Assembly (NCBI RefSeq): GCF_013426915.1
Contig: NZ_AP023180.1
Span: 186,001-250,000, forward strand
Length of the DNA: 64,000 nt
Origin: Paraburkholderia sp. PGU19
Lineage (GTDB): Bacteria > Pseudomonadota > Gammaproteobacteria > Burkholderiales > Burkholderiaceae
Direction: 5' to 3'
The translations under genes were made by a program, and so were the position numbers. Shown piece by piece: positions 8,807 through 18,028 of the stretch. The notes beneath the pieces were generated by a model, which worked only from the letters and a program-made list of their open reading frames with translations, made no database searches and was not told where the DNA came from. The stretch's first letter is position 1. Each line of letters begins with the position of its first letter.

Positions 8807-9736
8807 TCAACGGGCCGTGTTGCGCTGATCGGCAAACGGACCCAGCGCCGCGGCAAAGCGGCGCGCGCATGACAGACCAAATGCTGTCGGACGCATGCCC
8901 CGGTCGTGCTCGACATCGAACCCCATGCGCCACGCTGCGATCCGTTTGCCGTAGCAGGTCAATGCATCGAGCGATTGCATCACGAAGACGATGGACGGCA
9001 GGATGCGTTCGTAAAGCGCTTGCGCGTTCACCTGATCGTCTTCCATGAAGATGCGATAAATCGCGGCTTGCCAGTCGAATGAATCGGGCGCGACGATCAG
9101 GCCCGCGCAACCGGCGCGCAGATTGTCGATCAGTTCCTGGCCTCCGCGCCCATTGAAAACGGGTAACGCACTGCGATGTTCGCGCAGCCGTTCGATCGTC
9201 GAATGAATGATCGTGGCGGGGCCTTCGCCTTTGAGCCACTGAAACTGCCCGCATTGCGCGCCAAGCGCGACCAGCGATTGAACCGTGAGCCCGACGCCCA
9301 GATATTCCGGCGCATTCTGGATGCCGGCAGGCACGCGCACGCGCTGCATGACGTCGGCAAAAAAATCGAAGTAAAACGATTCGGGCTTGTCGCGAACGGA
9401 TGGCGGTTGCAGGATCAGCGACGACGCGCCGTGATGCGCTGCGTAATCCGCCAATGCGAGTTGCGCGTCAGCTGTATCACCCGTGACGGTGACCGCGAAC
9501 GGCACGCGCCCGGCAATGTGCGCGCCCGTCCATTCGATAAAACGCTGCTTCTCTTCAAGCGACAAACGGTTCACTTCCGTCGCAAGACCGAGAATCACGA
9601 TGCCGCTTGCGCCCGCGTCGATCGTCGCGTCGACCTGTGTGTGAATTGCTTGACGGTCGAGTGCATCGTTCGCGTCGAAGTAGGCGTAGAGCACGGGCCA
9701 CATGCCGCGTGGCGAGAACGAGGCGGGTCGCGTCAT
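8807..9736 (-). CDS. Divergent dihydrodipicolinate synthase/N-acetylneuraminate lyase family protein, probable keto-deoxy sugar-acid enzyme
   Basis: The 309-residue TIM-barrel protein has the Schiff-base lysine at about residue 169 (WLKGEG). Other hallmarks are changed: the usual GTTGE becomes GLATE, and the motif that carries the catalytic Tyr (YN-P) reads IQNAPEYLG, so a Gln sits in that position. It lies two bases downstream of an IlvD-family sugar-acid dehydratase. Pairs of this kind perform consecutive steps in non-phosphorylating pentose or deoxyhexose pathways (dehydratase, then 2-keto-3-deoxy acid aldolase or dehydratase). ATG 9736 was chosen because the longer frame runs into the upstream gene. 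It is not a lysine-pathway DapA; a canonical one is at 45716. Confidence 0.75.
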   Translation of the reverse strand: MTRPASFSPRGMWPVLYAYFDANDALDRQAIHTQVDATIDAGASGIVILGLATEVNRLSLEEKQRFIEWTGAHIAGRVPFAVTVTGDTADAQLALADYAAHHGASSLILQPPSVRDKPESFYFDFFADVMQRVRVPAGIQNAPEYLGVGLTVQSLVALGAQCGQFQWLKGEGPATIIHSTIERLREHRSALPVFNGRGGQELIDNLRAGCAGLIVAPDSFDWQAAIYRIFMEDDQVNAQALYERILPSIVFVMQSLDALTCYGKRIAAWRMGFDVEHDRGMRPTAFGLSCARRFAAALGPFADQRNTAR

Positions 9737-9738
9737 GA

Positions 9739-11451
9739 TCAATGCGAATCGCGCGGCACGGGCGCGCCGCTTGCGCCCACCAGGAAGTCGAGATCGGCGC
9801 CCTGGTCCGCCTGCAGCACATGCTCGACGTAGAGCCGGTAATAGCCGCGTGCAGGCAGCTCGGGCGCGTGCCACGCGGCGCGGCGCCGTTCGAGTTCACC
9901 GTCGGATACATCCAGATGCAAACGCCGCGCGGCGACGTCGAGTTCGATCATGTCGCCTGTCTGCACCAGCGCGAGCGGTCCGCCTGCCGCAGCTTCGGGC
10001 GATATGTGCAGCACCACCGCGCCATATGCCGTGCCGCTCATGCGGCCATCGGAGATGCGGACCATGTCGGTAATGCCTTTTTGCAGGACCTTTTTTGGCA
10101 GCGGCATGTTGCCGACTTCTGCGAAGCCGGGATAGCCCTTCGGCCCCGCGCCCTTGAGCACCATCACGCAATGCTCGTCGATATCGAGCGAGTCGTCGTC
10201 GACCTTCGCGTGCAGTTCTTCGACGTTCTCGAACACCACCGCGCGCCCGCGATGCTTCAACAGCGAAGCCGTTGCGGCCGACGGCTTGATGACGGCGCCA
10301 TTCGGCGCGAGATTGCCGCGCAGCACGGCGATGCCCGCTTGCGGCTTGAACGGCTCGGCGAAAGTGGTGATGACCTTCTGATCGTAGTTGGGTGCGTCGC
10401 AGACGTTGTCCCAGATCGTCTTGCCATTGACGGTCAACGCGTCCCGATGCAGCAGCCCTTGCTCGCCCAGTTGCCGCAGCACGGCGGGCAAGCCGCCCGC
10501 GTAGTAGAAATCTTCCATCAGGTACTCGCCCGATGGCTGCAGATTCACGAGGCACGGTACATCCGAGCCGAGTTCCCAGTCGTCGAGCGAGAGATCGACA
10601 CCGATGCGCCGCGCGAGCGCGATCAGATGCACGACGGCATTCGTCGATCCGCCGATCGCGGCGTTCGTGCGGATCGCGTTTTCAAAGGCCTGGCGCGTGA
10701 GGATCTTGTCCATCGTCACATCGTCGCGAACCATTTCGACGATGCGCCGTCCTGCGAGATGCGCGAGCACCTGGCGGCGCGCATCGACGGCAGGAATCGC
10801 CGCGTTGTGCGGCAGACCGATGCCCAGCGATTCGACCATCGACGCCATCGTCGATGCCGTGCCCATCGTCATGCAATGGCCGCGTGAGCGGTTCATGCAC
10901 GATTCGGCGTCGATGAATTCCTGCTGGCTCATCGTGCCCGCGCGCACTTCCTCGGACATCTGCCACACGCCCGTGCCCGAGCCGATCGTGCGGCCGCGAA
11001 AGCGGCCATTGAGCATCGGACCACCCGACACGGCGAGCGCGGGCAGGTTGCACGAGGCCGCGCCCATCAACAGCGCGGGCGTGGTCTTGTCGCAGCCGAC
11101 GAGCAGGATCACGCCATCGAGCGGATTGCCGCGTATCGACTCCTCGACATCCATCGAAGCCAGATTGCGAAACAGCATCGCCGTGGGCCGCAGATTCGAT
11201 TCGCCGAGCGACATCACGGGGAATTCGAGCGGCAGCCCGCCAGCCTCGCGCACGCCGCGCTTCACGTACTCGGCAAGCTCGCGGAAGTGCGCGTTGCAGG
11301 GTGTCAGCTCCGACCATGTATTGCAGATGCCGACCACGGGGCGGCCGTCGAATTCATCGTGTGGAATGCCCTGGTTTTTCATCCACGAACGATGGATGAA
11401 GCCGTCCTTGTCGTTGCGGCCGAACCAGCTTTGCGAGCGGAGCTTGCGCAT
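9739..11451 (-). CDS. IlvD/Edd-family dehydratase, probable sugar-acid (L-arabinonate-type) dehydratase
   Basis: The 570-residue enzyme has the three cysteines that bind the Fe-S cluster in this family: CNTWSELTPCN (about 50-60), VGCDKTTPA (about 120-130) and GHCMTMGTASTM (about 190-200). IlvD itself makes branched-chain precursors, whereas the coupled DapA-like gene and the length favour a sugar-acid dehydratase such as L-arabinonate or a deoxyhexonate dehydratase. The start is ATG 11451, with AGGAG five bases upstream; the frame is open further but has no better start. It may supply later steps for the sugar imported by the 1.3-7.3 kb operon. Confidence 0.82.
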   Translation of the reverse strand: MRKLRSQSWFGRNDKDGFIHRSWMKNQGIPHDEFDGRPVVGICNTWSELTPCNAHFRELAEYVKRGVREAGGLPLEFPVMSLGESNLRPTAMLFRNLASMDVEESIRGNPLDGVILLVGCDKTTPALLMGAASCNLPALAVSGGPMLNGRFRGRTIGSGTGVWQMSEEVRAGTMSQQEFIDAESCMNRSRGHCMTMGTASTMASMVESLGIGLPHNAAIPAVDARRQVLAHLAGRRIVEMVRDDVTMDKILTRQAFENAIRTNAAIGGSTNAVVHLIALARRIGVDLSLDDWELGSDVPCLVNLQPSGEYLMEDFYYAGGLPAVLRQLGEQGLLHRDALTVNGKTIWDNVCDAPNYDQKVITTFAEPFKPQAGIAVLRGNLAPNGAVIKPSAATASLLKHRGRAVVFENVEELHAKVDDDSLDIDEHCVMVLKGAGPKGYPGFAEVGNMPLPKKVLQKGITDMVRISDGRMSGTAYGAVVLHISPEAAAGGPLALVQTGDMIELDVAARRLHLDVSDGELERRRAAWHAPELPARGYYRLYVEHVLQADQGADLDFLVGASGAPVPRDSH

Positions 11452-11895
11452 GAGGTCTCCTGATTGCTTCGTTCTTCGTACGTCGGTGCAGATCAGCTTA
11501 GCCCATTCGTTGCACGAGATGGCGTTCGTCGGAAGGGCTGCGAGGATCACGACGCGTCGCGGTTGCAGCGCAACAGAAGCGACGGGTTGACGAGTTTGCG
11601 TCGCAGGGCCGGCGGAACCCTTGCCGGCGTGCGTGGCAGCGCGCCGCGCATGCAGATTCATTGGACGCCGACCTTCCAATAAGCGACACACGCATCCGTT
11701 CATCACGCACTGCAGCATCCTCACAAAGCCTTGCTGCATAAGGGCTGCACGTATCCGCTAACGCCCGTTCGTTTTTCCTCGTGTCGCATTTCCGCAAGCG
11801 TCTGTCGCAATTAGTCGGCTAGGCGGGGTTTTTTCTGGCAACTATGTAGTCACACATGTGCAGGCCGGCGCCTGCACCACGAGGAGATGGACTCG
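11452..11895. other. Intergenic region between divergent transcription units
   Basis: This gap separates the dehydratase and the choline/betaine ATPase gene and presumably holds both promoters. Apart from the ribosome binding site GAGGAG at 11881-11886, no strong dyad, RNA gene or coding sequence was recognised. Confidence 0.4.
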
Positions 11896-13068
11896 ATGAA
11901 ATCCCCAAAGGTCGTGGTCGAAGGATTATGTAAGGTTTTCGGGCCTAACCCGAAGTTGGCGCAGGACATGCTCTCGCGAGGCGCGTCGAAGGACGAGGTA
12001 TTCGCCAAGACGGGGCATGTGGTCGGCGTCCACAATGTCTCCTTCGACGTGCAGGAAGGCGAGATTTTCGTGCTGATGGGCCTGTCCGGCTCCGGCAAGT
12101 CCACGCTGATCCGTCTCATCAACCGGCTCGTCGAACCGACGGCGGGCAAGGTGATTATCGATGGCCGCGATGTCGCCGCCATCAAGCGCTCCGAACTGAC
12201 GTCGCTGCGTCGCACCGACATGAGCATGGTGTTCCAGTCGTTCGCGCTGATGCCGCAACGCACGGTGCTGTCGAATGCGGCGTTCGGCCTCGAAGTCGGA
12301 GGCATGGGACGCAAGCAACGCGAGAAGCGCGCGCTCGAAGTGCTCGAACAGGTGGGCCTCGCGACCTTCGCGGGCAAGCTGCCTTCCGAGCTGTCGGGCG
12401 GCATGCAGCAGCGCGTAGGTCTCGCGCGTGCGCTCGCGGTGAACCCCTCGCTGATGATCATGGACGAAGCTTTCTCGGCGCTCGACCCGCTCAAGCGCAA
12501 GGAAATGCAGAACGTGCTGCTCGAATTGCAGAAGAACCAGCAGCGCACGATTCTGTTCGTGTCCCACGATCTGGAAGAGGCGCTGCGCATCGGCACCCGC
12601 ATCGCGATCATGGAAGGTGGACGCGTCGTGCAGATCGGCACGCCGCAGGACATCATCGCGAATCCGGCGGACGACTATGTGCGCGCGTTCTTCGAGGGCG
12701 TCGACACGAGCCGCTACTTGACGGCGGGCGATCTGATGCAGGCGAACGGCGTGCCGCTCGTGCGCAACCTGGATCAGACGAGCGTTGCCGAGTCGCTGAA
12801 CGGCAGCGCCGAATACGCGTTCGTGCTGGATGCCGAGCGCCGCATTCGCGGCTTCGTCACGCGCGAGGCGATCGGCAACTCGACGCCGTCGCTGAACAAG
12901 GTCGAATGCATTTCGCGCGGCGCGCCGCTCGAACATGTCGTGTCGCGCGTGTGCGCGAGCGCGACGGCTCTGCCCGTGGTCGACGACGAGGACCGCTACT
13001 GCGGTTCCGTCGATCAGGCCGCGGTCCTGAAGGTCATTACGCGTAACAGAGGTGGCGCCCATGTCTGA
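11896..13068 (+). CDS. proV: Glycine betaine/choline ABC transporter ATP-binding protein (ProV/OpuAA type)
   Basis: The 390-residue protein has a complete ATPase domain (about 40-265): Walker A GLSGSGKST, signature LSGGMQQRVGLARAL and Walker B LMIMDEAFSALDPL. A C-terminal regulatory region (about 280-390) of the CBS type found in ProV/OpuAA follows. The N-terminal FGPNPKLAQDML segment is typical of the proline/betaine branch. ATG 11896 lies nine bases after GAGGAG; ATG 11887 abuts it and is less suitable. The stop overlaps the permease start by eight bases. It powers osmolyte or choline uptake. Confidence 0.9.
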   Translation: MKSPKVVVEGLCKVFGPNPKLAQDMLSRGASKDEVFAKTGHVVGVHNVSFDVQEGEIFVLMGLSGSGKSTLIRLINRLVEPTAGKVIIDGRDVAAIKRSELTSLRRTDMSMVFQSFALMPQRTVLSNAAFGLEVGGMGRKQREKRALEVLEQVGLATFAGKLPSELSGGMQQRVGLARALAVNPSLMIMDEAFSALDPLKRKEMQNVLLELQKNQQRTILFVSHDLEEALRIGTRIAIMEGGRVVQIGTPQDIIANPADDYVRAFFEGVDTSRYLTAGDLMQANGVPLVRNLDQTSVAESLNGSAEYAFVLDAERRIRGFVTREAIGNSTPSLNKVECISRGAPLEHVVSRVCASATALPVVDDEDRYCGSVDQAAVLKVITRNRGGAHV

Positions 13069-13966
13069 GATGATTCCACTCGGCCGCTGGGTCGATCAGT
13101 CCGTTCACTATCTGCTCGATCACGATGCGAGCACGTTCGATTCGATCGGCAAGGCGATCGAGAGCTTCGCCGCGATGATCGAGCATGGCTTGCAGGCCAT
13201 TCCGATGTGGGCGCTGATGGCGTTTTTCATTGGCATCGGCTTGTGGCGCGTGGGCTGGCGCTTTGCGATTTTTGCTACCGCTTCGCTGTTGCTGATCTAC
13301 GCCACCGGCTTCTGGGACCAGACGGTCATCACGCTGGGCCTCACGCTGTCCTCGACGCTGATCAGTCTCGTGTTCGGCATTCCGCTCGGCATCTGGACCG
13401 CGAAGAACAAGCATGTGCACATGATCGTGCGCCCGATTCTCGATCTGATGCAGACGATGCCCGCCTTCGTCTACCTGATTCCCGCTGCGATGCTGTTCGG
13501 GCTTGGCCGCGTGCCTGGCATTCTGTCGACGGTGATCTTCGCGATGCCGCCCGCCGTGCGTCTCACGAGCCTCGGCATCAAGCACGTGAACCGCGAGATC
13601 GTCGAAGCAGGGCAGGCCTTCGGCTGCACGCCGTGGCAGTTGCTGTACAAGGTGCAATTCCCGAACGCCTTGCCGTCGATCATGCAGGGCGTGAACCAGA
13701 CCATCATGATGGCGCTGTCGATGGTGATCATCGCGTCGATGGTGGGTGCGGGCGGTCTCGGCAACGATGTGCTCGCGAGTATCCAGCGCCTCGATATCGG
13801 GCTGGGTTTCGAAAGCGGTCTGTCCGTCGTGTTGCTGGCGATCATTCTGGACCGCATTACCGAGAGCTTCGGCCGCTCTCCTGGCTCGGCCACCGCGCCG
13901 CGCTTCGCGGGCCTGCGCAACGTGATGCGCGTGCGCCGCGAGCAGACGGCCGTCGCGCAAAGCTAA
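13061..13966 (+). CDS. proW: Glycine betaine/choline ABC transporter permease (ProW type)
   Basis: The 301-residue membrane protein has about seven hydrophobic segments and the ABC permease EAA loop (EAGQAFGCTPWQLLYKVQFP at about 185-205), followed by QTIMMALSMVIIASMVGAGGLG. The start ATG 13061 lies within the end of the ATPase gene, showing coupling. The partner binding protein gene is at 15117, beyond an intervening regulator. Confidence 0.9.
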   Translation: MSEMIPLGRWVDQSVHYLLDHDASTFDSIGKAIESFAAMIEHGLQAIPMWALMAFFIGIGLWRVGWRFAIFATASLLLIYATGFWDQTVITLGLTLSSTLISLVFGIPLGIWTAKNKHVHMIVRPILDLMQTMPAFVYLIPAAMLFGLGRVPGILSTVIFAMPPAVRLTSLGIKHVNREIVEAGQAFGCTPWQLLYKVQFPNALPSIMQGVNQTIMMALSMVIIASMVGAGGLGNDVLASIQRLDIGLGFESGLSVVLLAIILDRITESFGRSPGSATAPRFAGLRNVMRVRREQTAVAQS

Positions 13967-14099
13967 GTCTCTGTCGTATTCGATCAAGCGCTGACTTTCT
14001 GGCGCGTCTGCAATAGAACCAATAGTGGTCGTCCCGCGAGAGCCTTAGGGCTTTCGCGGTGGCCAAACACATTCTTCTTTGTGCACCACGGAGCGCGAC

Positions 14100-15077
14100 G
14101 TGACGTCTATCAGGGCTGAAGCGCCGTTGTCGAATCTTGCGCATGTGGGCTTTCTGACTTTGCCCAGTTTTTCGATGATCGCATTCACGAGCGCGGTCGA
14201 AGTGCTGCGAATGGCGAATTACGTGTCGCGCGCGCAGTACTATCGCTGGTCGGTGATCACGACGGACGGCGTGCCCGTGCGGGCGAGCAACGGCCTGACC
14301 GTCAAGCCGGCACGCACGCTCGAAGACGCGGGCATGCCGGATGTGCTGATCGTGTGCGGCGGCACGCAGATACGCAATGCCGTCGATACCAACGTGAAGA
14401 CGCTGCTCGCGGATGCCGCGTCGCAAGGCGTGCCGTTGGGCGGCATTTGCACGGGCGCATATGCGTTGATGGCGGCGGGACTGCTCGACGGTTATCGCTG
14501 CTCCGTGCACTGGGAAGACCTGTCGTCGCTGCACAAGGAATATCCGCATGTGCAATTCGCCGACGAGCTGTTCGTGATCGATCGCGATCGCCTGACGTGC
14601 ACGGGCGGCACCGCGCCGCTCGATCTGATGCTCGATCTCGTCAGTTCCCGCTTCGGGCAGAACCTCGCGGCGCAAGTGTCCGAGCAGTTCATTCTGGAGC
14701 GTATCCGCAGCGCGAGCGATCCACAGCCGATTCCCGTCGATGCGCGCGTCGGTTTTTCGCGTGCCGAACTGATCGAAGTCGTGCGGCTGATGGAAGCGAA
14801 TATCGAAGAGCCTTTGTCGCTCGAAGAACTCGCGCGGCTCGTGCAATTGTCGCAACGCCATTTACAGCGGATGTTCAAGGTTTATCTGAGCGTGTCGCCG
14901 ACGCATTACTACCTGTCGCTGCGATTGCGTCGCGCGCGCGATCTGCTGCGCACGACGGACGCATCGATTGCGCGCGTGACGGCCGTGTGCGGATTTCATT
15001 CGCCGTGTCATTTCAGCAAGGCCTATCGCGCGCAGTTCGGTCATGCGCCGAGCGTCGAGCGGCGCCACGCGAACTAG
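14100..15077 (+). CDS. GlxA-type AraC-family regulator (GbdR/CdhR-like)
   Basis: The 325-residue regulator has an N-terminal DJ-1/PfpI-like domain (about 15-190, with the elbow Cys in GGICTGAYALMAAG) and a C-terminal double-HTH AraC domain (about 215-315). This architecture is that of GbdR and CdhR, which control glycine betaine and carnitine metabolism in Pseudomonas. Its position between the permease and the choline-binding protein supports a role in choline/betaine response. GTG 14100 is preferred: GGAG lies about seven bases upstream. An in-frame TTG at 14079 would add seven residues. Confidence 0.85.
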   Translation: MTSIRAEAPLSNLAHVGFLTLPSFSMIAFTSAVEVLRMANYVSRAQYYRWSVITTDGVPVRASNGLTVKPARTLEDAGMPDVLIVCGGTQIRNAVDTNVKTLLADAASQGVPLGGICTGAYALMAAGLLDGYRCSVHWEDLSSLHKEYPHVQFADELFVIDRDRLTCTGGTAPLDLMLDLVSSRFGQNLAAQVSEQFILERIRSASDPQPIPVDARVGFSRAELIEVVRLMEANIEEPLSLEELARLVQLSQRHLQRMFKVYLSVSPTHYYLSLRLRRARDLLRTTDASIARVTAVCGFHSPCHFSKAYRAQFGHAPSVERRHAN

Positions 15078-15116
15078 CCAGTCGATCTGCAAACAAGTCA
15101 TACCGAGGAGAATGTG

Positions 15117-16058
15117 ATGAAACGCAAGCTGATGATGATGGCCGCGCTGTGCGCGACGGCTGCCGCGACCGCGCACGCCGCCGACCCTGCCGTGTGCCGC
15201 AACGTCCGGTTCGCCGACGTCGGCTGGACCGACATTGCCGCGACGACGGGGCTGGCATCGACGATCTTCCAGGGGCTCGGCTATAACCCGACGAAGACGA
15301 TTGCTTCCGTGCCGATTACGTTTGCGGGCATCAAGAGCAAGCAGATCGACGTGTTCCTGGGTTATTGGGCGCCGACGATGGACCCGATCATCCAGCCGTT
15401 CGTGAAGGCCGGCACGATCAAGGTGTTGGCGACGCCGAACCTGACGGGCGCGAAATATACGCTTGCTGTGCCCGACTATGTGTACAACGGCGGGCTGAAG
15501 ACCTTCAGCGATATTGCGAAGTACGCGGACAAGCTCGATGGAAAGGTCTACGGCATCGAGCCGGGCAATGACGGCAATGCGTTGATCAAGAAGATGATCG
15601 ATGGCAATCAGTTTGGGCTTGGCAAGTTCAAGCTGGTCGAGTCGAGCGAGGCGGGCATGCTGGTGGAAGTGAACCGTGCGGTTCGAGAGAAGAAGTGGAT
15701 CGTGTTCCTGGGCTGGGAGCCGCATCCGATGAACGTGCAGATGAAGATCGATTATCTGTCTGGCGGGGATGATGTGTTCGGGCCTAATTATGGCGAGGCC
15801 AAGGTGTTTACGGCTACGCCGCCCGATTACGCTGCGCGATGCCCGAATGCGGCGAAGTTTGTGTCGAACTTGCAGTTCACGACGGCTATCGAGAATCATG
15901 TGATGGTGCCTATCATGAACAAGGAAGATGCAAATAAGGCTGCGCTCGCCTGGTTGAAGGCTAATCCGCAGGCTTTGGATAAGTGGCTGGCAGGGGTGCA
16001 GACTATTGATGGCAAGGACGGCTTGCCGGCCGTTAAGGCTTATATTGCGGCGCATTGA
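15117..16058 (+). CDS. Choline/glycine betaine-binding periplasmic protein (ChoX/ProX type)
   Basis: The 313-residue protein has a signal peptide ending at TAHAA (about residue 21) and an OpuAC-type binding fold. IDVFLGYWAPTMDP (about 80-95) and FLGWEPHPMN (about 195-205) carry the aromatic residues that cage quaternary amines in this family. Two Cys residues in the mature protein could form a disulfide, as in ChoX. ATG 15117 follows GAGGAG by six bases; a GTG at 15114 is a possible alternative. It feeds the ProV/ProW pair upstream. Choline specificity is likely but not proven. Confidence 0.88.
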   Translation: MKRKLMMMAALCATAAATAHAADPAVCRNVRFADVGWTDIAATTGLASTIFQGLGYNPTKTIASVPITFAGIKSKQIDVFLGYWAPTMDPIIQPFVKAGTIKVLATPNLTGAKYTLAVPDYVYNGGLKTFSDIAKYADKLDGKVYGIEPGNDGNALIKKMIDGNQFGLGKFKLVESSEAGMLVEVNRAVREKKWIVFLGWEPHPMNVQMKIDYLSGGDDVFGPNYGEAKVFTATPPDYAARCPNAAKFVSNLQFTTAIENHVMVPIMNKEDANKAALAWLKANPQALDKWLAGVQTIDGKDGLPAVKAYIAAH

Positions 16059-16102
16059 GGTGCTTGTTTTTTTGTCTTCGACGGCTCTTTTTGTTTTTGA
16101 CT

Positions 16103-16770
16103 TTGCGCTGGCATCCGCGTTTTGTTAGCGTGCTTCAGGCGTCGCCCCTGTGCGGGGCGGCACCTACTTTTCTTTGCCGCCGCAAAGAAAAGTAGGCAAA
16201 AGAAAGCGGCTCACACCGCCAACATTTCTTCTTGCCTGAGGGCCCCCAACGGTTCCTACGCTTCACACGGCAACGCCACTGTTCGCGCGCGTTGCCAACG
16301 CTTCAAATGTGCGCCTCACCCGCTTCAGATACCTGCGCGCGGGCCAGCGGCAGCGAATGGTATGTGCCGCCCAGGTGGCAAACTGTGTGTCGGTTGTCGC
16401 GCCGTACACGTTAGTGCTCTTACCGGGTGGAACGCGTGCGCTATCGGTCCGAAGTGAGGCGTGCGAGGCACTACGGCCTACACACAGTTTGCCACCTGGG
16501 CGGCGGTGGAATATCTGGCACGGCGTGCTGCAACGCGGGCGCGTGAAGCGGGTGAGGCGCAGCGCAAGAGCGTTGGCAACGAACGCGAACAGGAAGGTTG
16601 CCGTGTGAAGTGAGGGACCGGTCGGGGGCCCTCAGGCAAGAAGAAATGTTGGCGGTGTGAGCCGCTTTCTTTTGCCTACTTTTCTTTGCGGCGGCAAAGA
16701 AAAGTAGGTGCCGCCCCGCACAGGGGCGACGCTTGAAGCAAGCTAACAAAACGCGGATGCCAGCGCAAAC
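16103..16770. repeat. Palindromic intergenic repeat, copy A
   Basis: This element is about 668 bases long with near-complete inverted symmetry. The outer arms carry GCGCTGGCATCCGCG, the CCCCTGTGCGGGG mini-hairpin and a 30-base perfect palindrome built on TACTTTTCTTTGC (16165-16194 on the left, 16677-16706 on the right). Inner arms read GCCCAGGTGGCAAACTGTGT, at about 16371 and inverted at about 16480. The roughly 70-base centre (about 16400-16470) is asymmetric. It lies between the 3' ends of the convergent choX-like and nasS-like genes. Short open frames inside it, often rich in Lys/Arg/His, are not judged to be genes. An AAACC tandem repeat (about 16776-16797) follows it. Confidence 0.9.
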
Positions 16771-16876
16771 ACAAGCAAACCAAACCAAACCAAACCAGCC
16801 GCGCCACGAAGACTCGCAAAACCCGGATACCAGCGAAAGCGCAAAAACCCCAACAGCGTCGCAGACAAAAAAACCT

Positions 16877-18018
16877 TCAACCCCTGATCAAAAACCCCTG
16901 CATATAGGCCTGATCGGCCGTCCCATCCCAAACCCGCCCATCAACGAGCACCGCCGACGGCGTATCGGCAAACACGCCCACCCCAACATTGGCAGCCGCC
17001 TGGCAATACAGATCAACCTGATTAACCTCACGCGCAATCCGCGCAAAATCATCCCGCCACTCGGCCATCCCCCACCGCGCGTATTGCGCAAAAAACCAGA
17101 CCCCTTCCGCAGGATGCGGAAAATTCACCACACCATCAGCAAAAAACTTCACGGCTCGCCGTTTCTCATCAGAACCCGCAGCAATCAACCGTGGCGCAAT
17201 CAACCCGGCGGGCACGCCAACAAACTCATCAGCAGCAAGCCGAGCCGAAATCTCCACACGATGCACGTCATCATCAAGCCAGCGACACGCCTCGAGCATC
17301 GTCTGCACGAGCGCCCGAGCAGTATTCGGATACCGCGTAACAAAATCGCGCCGGCTCGCCAGCACCTTCTCGGGATGATCGGGCCACACCTCACTCGTAT
17401 ACGCAATCGTCTTGCCAACACCGCGCTCCTGCGCAACCGCATTCCACGGCTCGCCGACACACAGCCCGTCGAGCCGGTCCTGCGCAAGCGCATCGACCAT
17501 CTGCGGCGGCGGAATAACCACGCTCTCGATATCGCGCAAAGGATGCACGCCCTGCGAAGCGAGCCAGTAATACAGCCACATCGCATGCGTGCCCGTTGGA
17601 AATGTCTGCGCGAACACAGGCTTGCGACCGAGCGTCGCAAGCGCCGCAGGCAGCGTCTTGTGCTCGTCGAGCGCAGCAGCAAGACGGTTCGATACCGTGA
17701 TCGCCTGGCCGTTGCGGTTCAGCACCATCAGCACGGCCATATCCGTTTGCGGACCGCCAATGCCCAGTTGCACGCCATACACGAGGCCGTAAAGCGAATG
17801 CGCGGCATCGAGATCGCCCGACAACAGCTTGTCGCGTATCGCGGCCCACGATGGCTGCTTCAGCAGTTCGATCGTCAGTCCGTGCGCATGGCCGAATTCG
17901 AGCAGCTTTGCGGCGACCAGCGGCGCGGCATCGCTGAGCGCGACGAACCCGAGGCGCAGGTGCGTCTTCTCGAGCTTGCAGGATTCGTCGGGGAAGAGGT
18001 GTAGGCAGGTGAGTTCAT
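16877..18018 (-). pseudogene. nasS: nasS-like nitrate sensor (CmpA/NrtA family), frameshifted near its start
   Basis: The product resembles the NrtA/CmpA-type nitrate-binding fold without export signal, as in NasS, which holds NasT inactive when nitrate is absent. Conserved N-terminal sequence (THLRLGFVALSDAAPLVAAK, at about 17900-17970) is in frame with the body. However, that frame has no ATG or GTG, and its first TTG (17824) would delete this region. A proper ATG exists at 18016-18018, but one base out of frame. Adding one C at the C4 run (plus-strand GGGG 17990-17993) joins them into a 380-residue protein starting MNSPAYTSSPDESCK. The gene follows nasT by ten bases. It is either a true frameshift or a consensus error. 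Confidence 0.75.
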
Positions 18019-18028
18019 GGGCAGCGCA

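Noticed and set aside
16122..16788. Several frames of 60-111 codons inside the repeat, for example one containing CAGRHLLFFAAAKKSRQKKA
   Set aside because: They recur in all repeat copies on both strands, translate the palindromic arms, lack ribosome binding sites and have no protein-like conservation beyond the DNA repeat.
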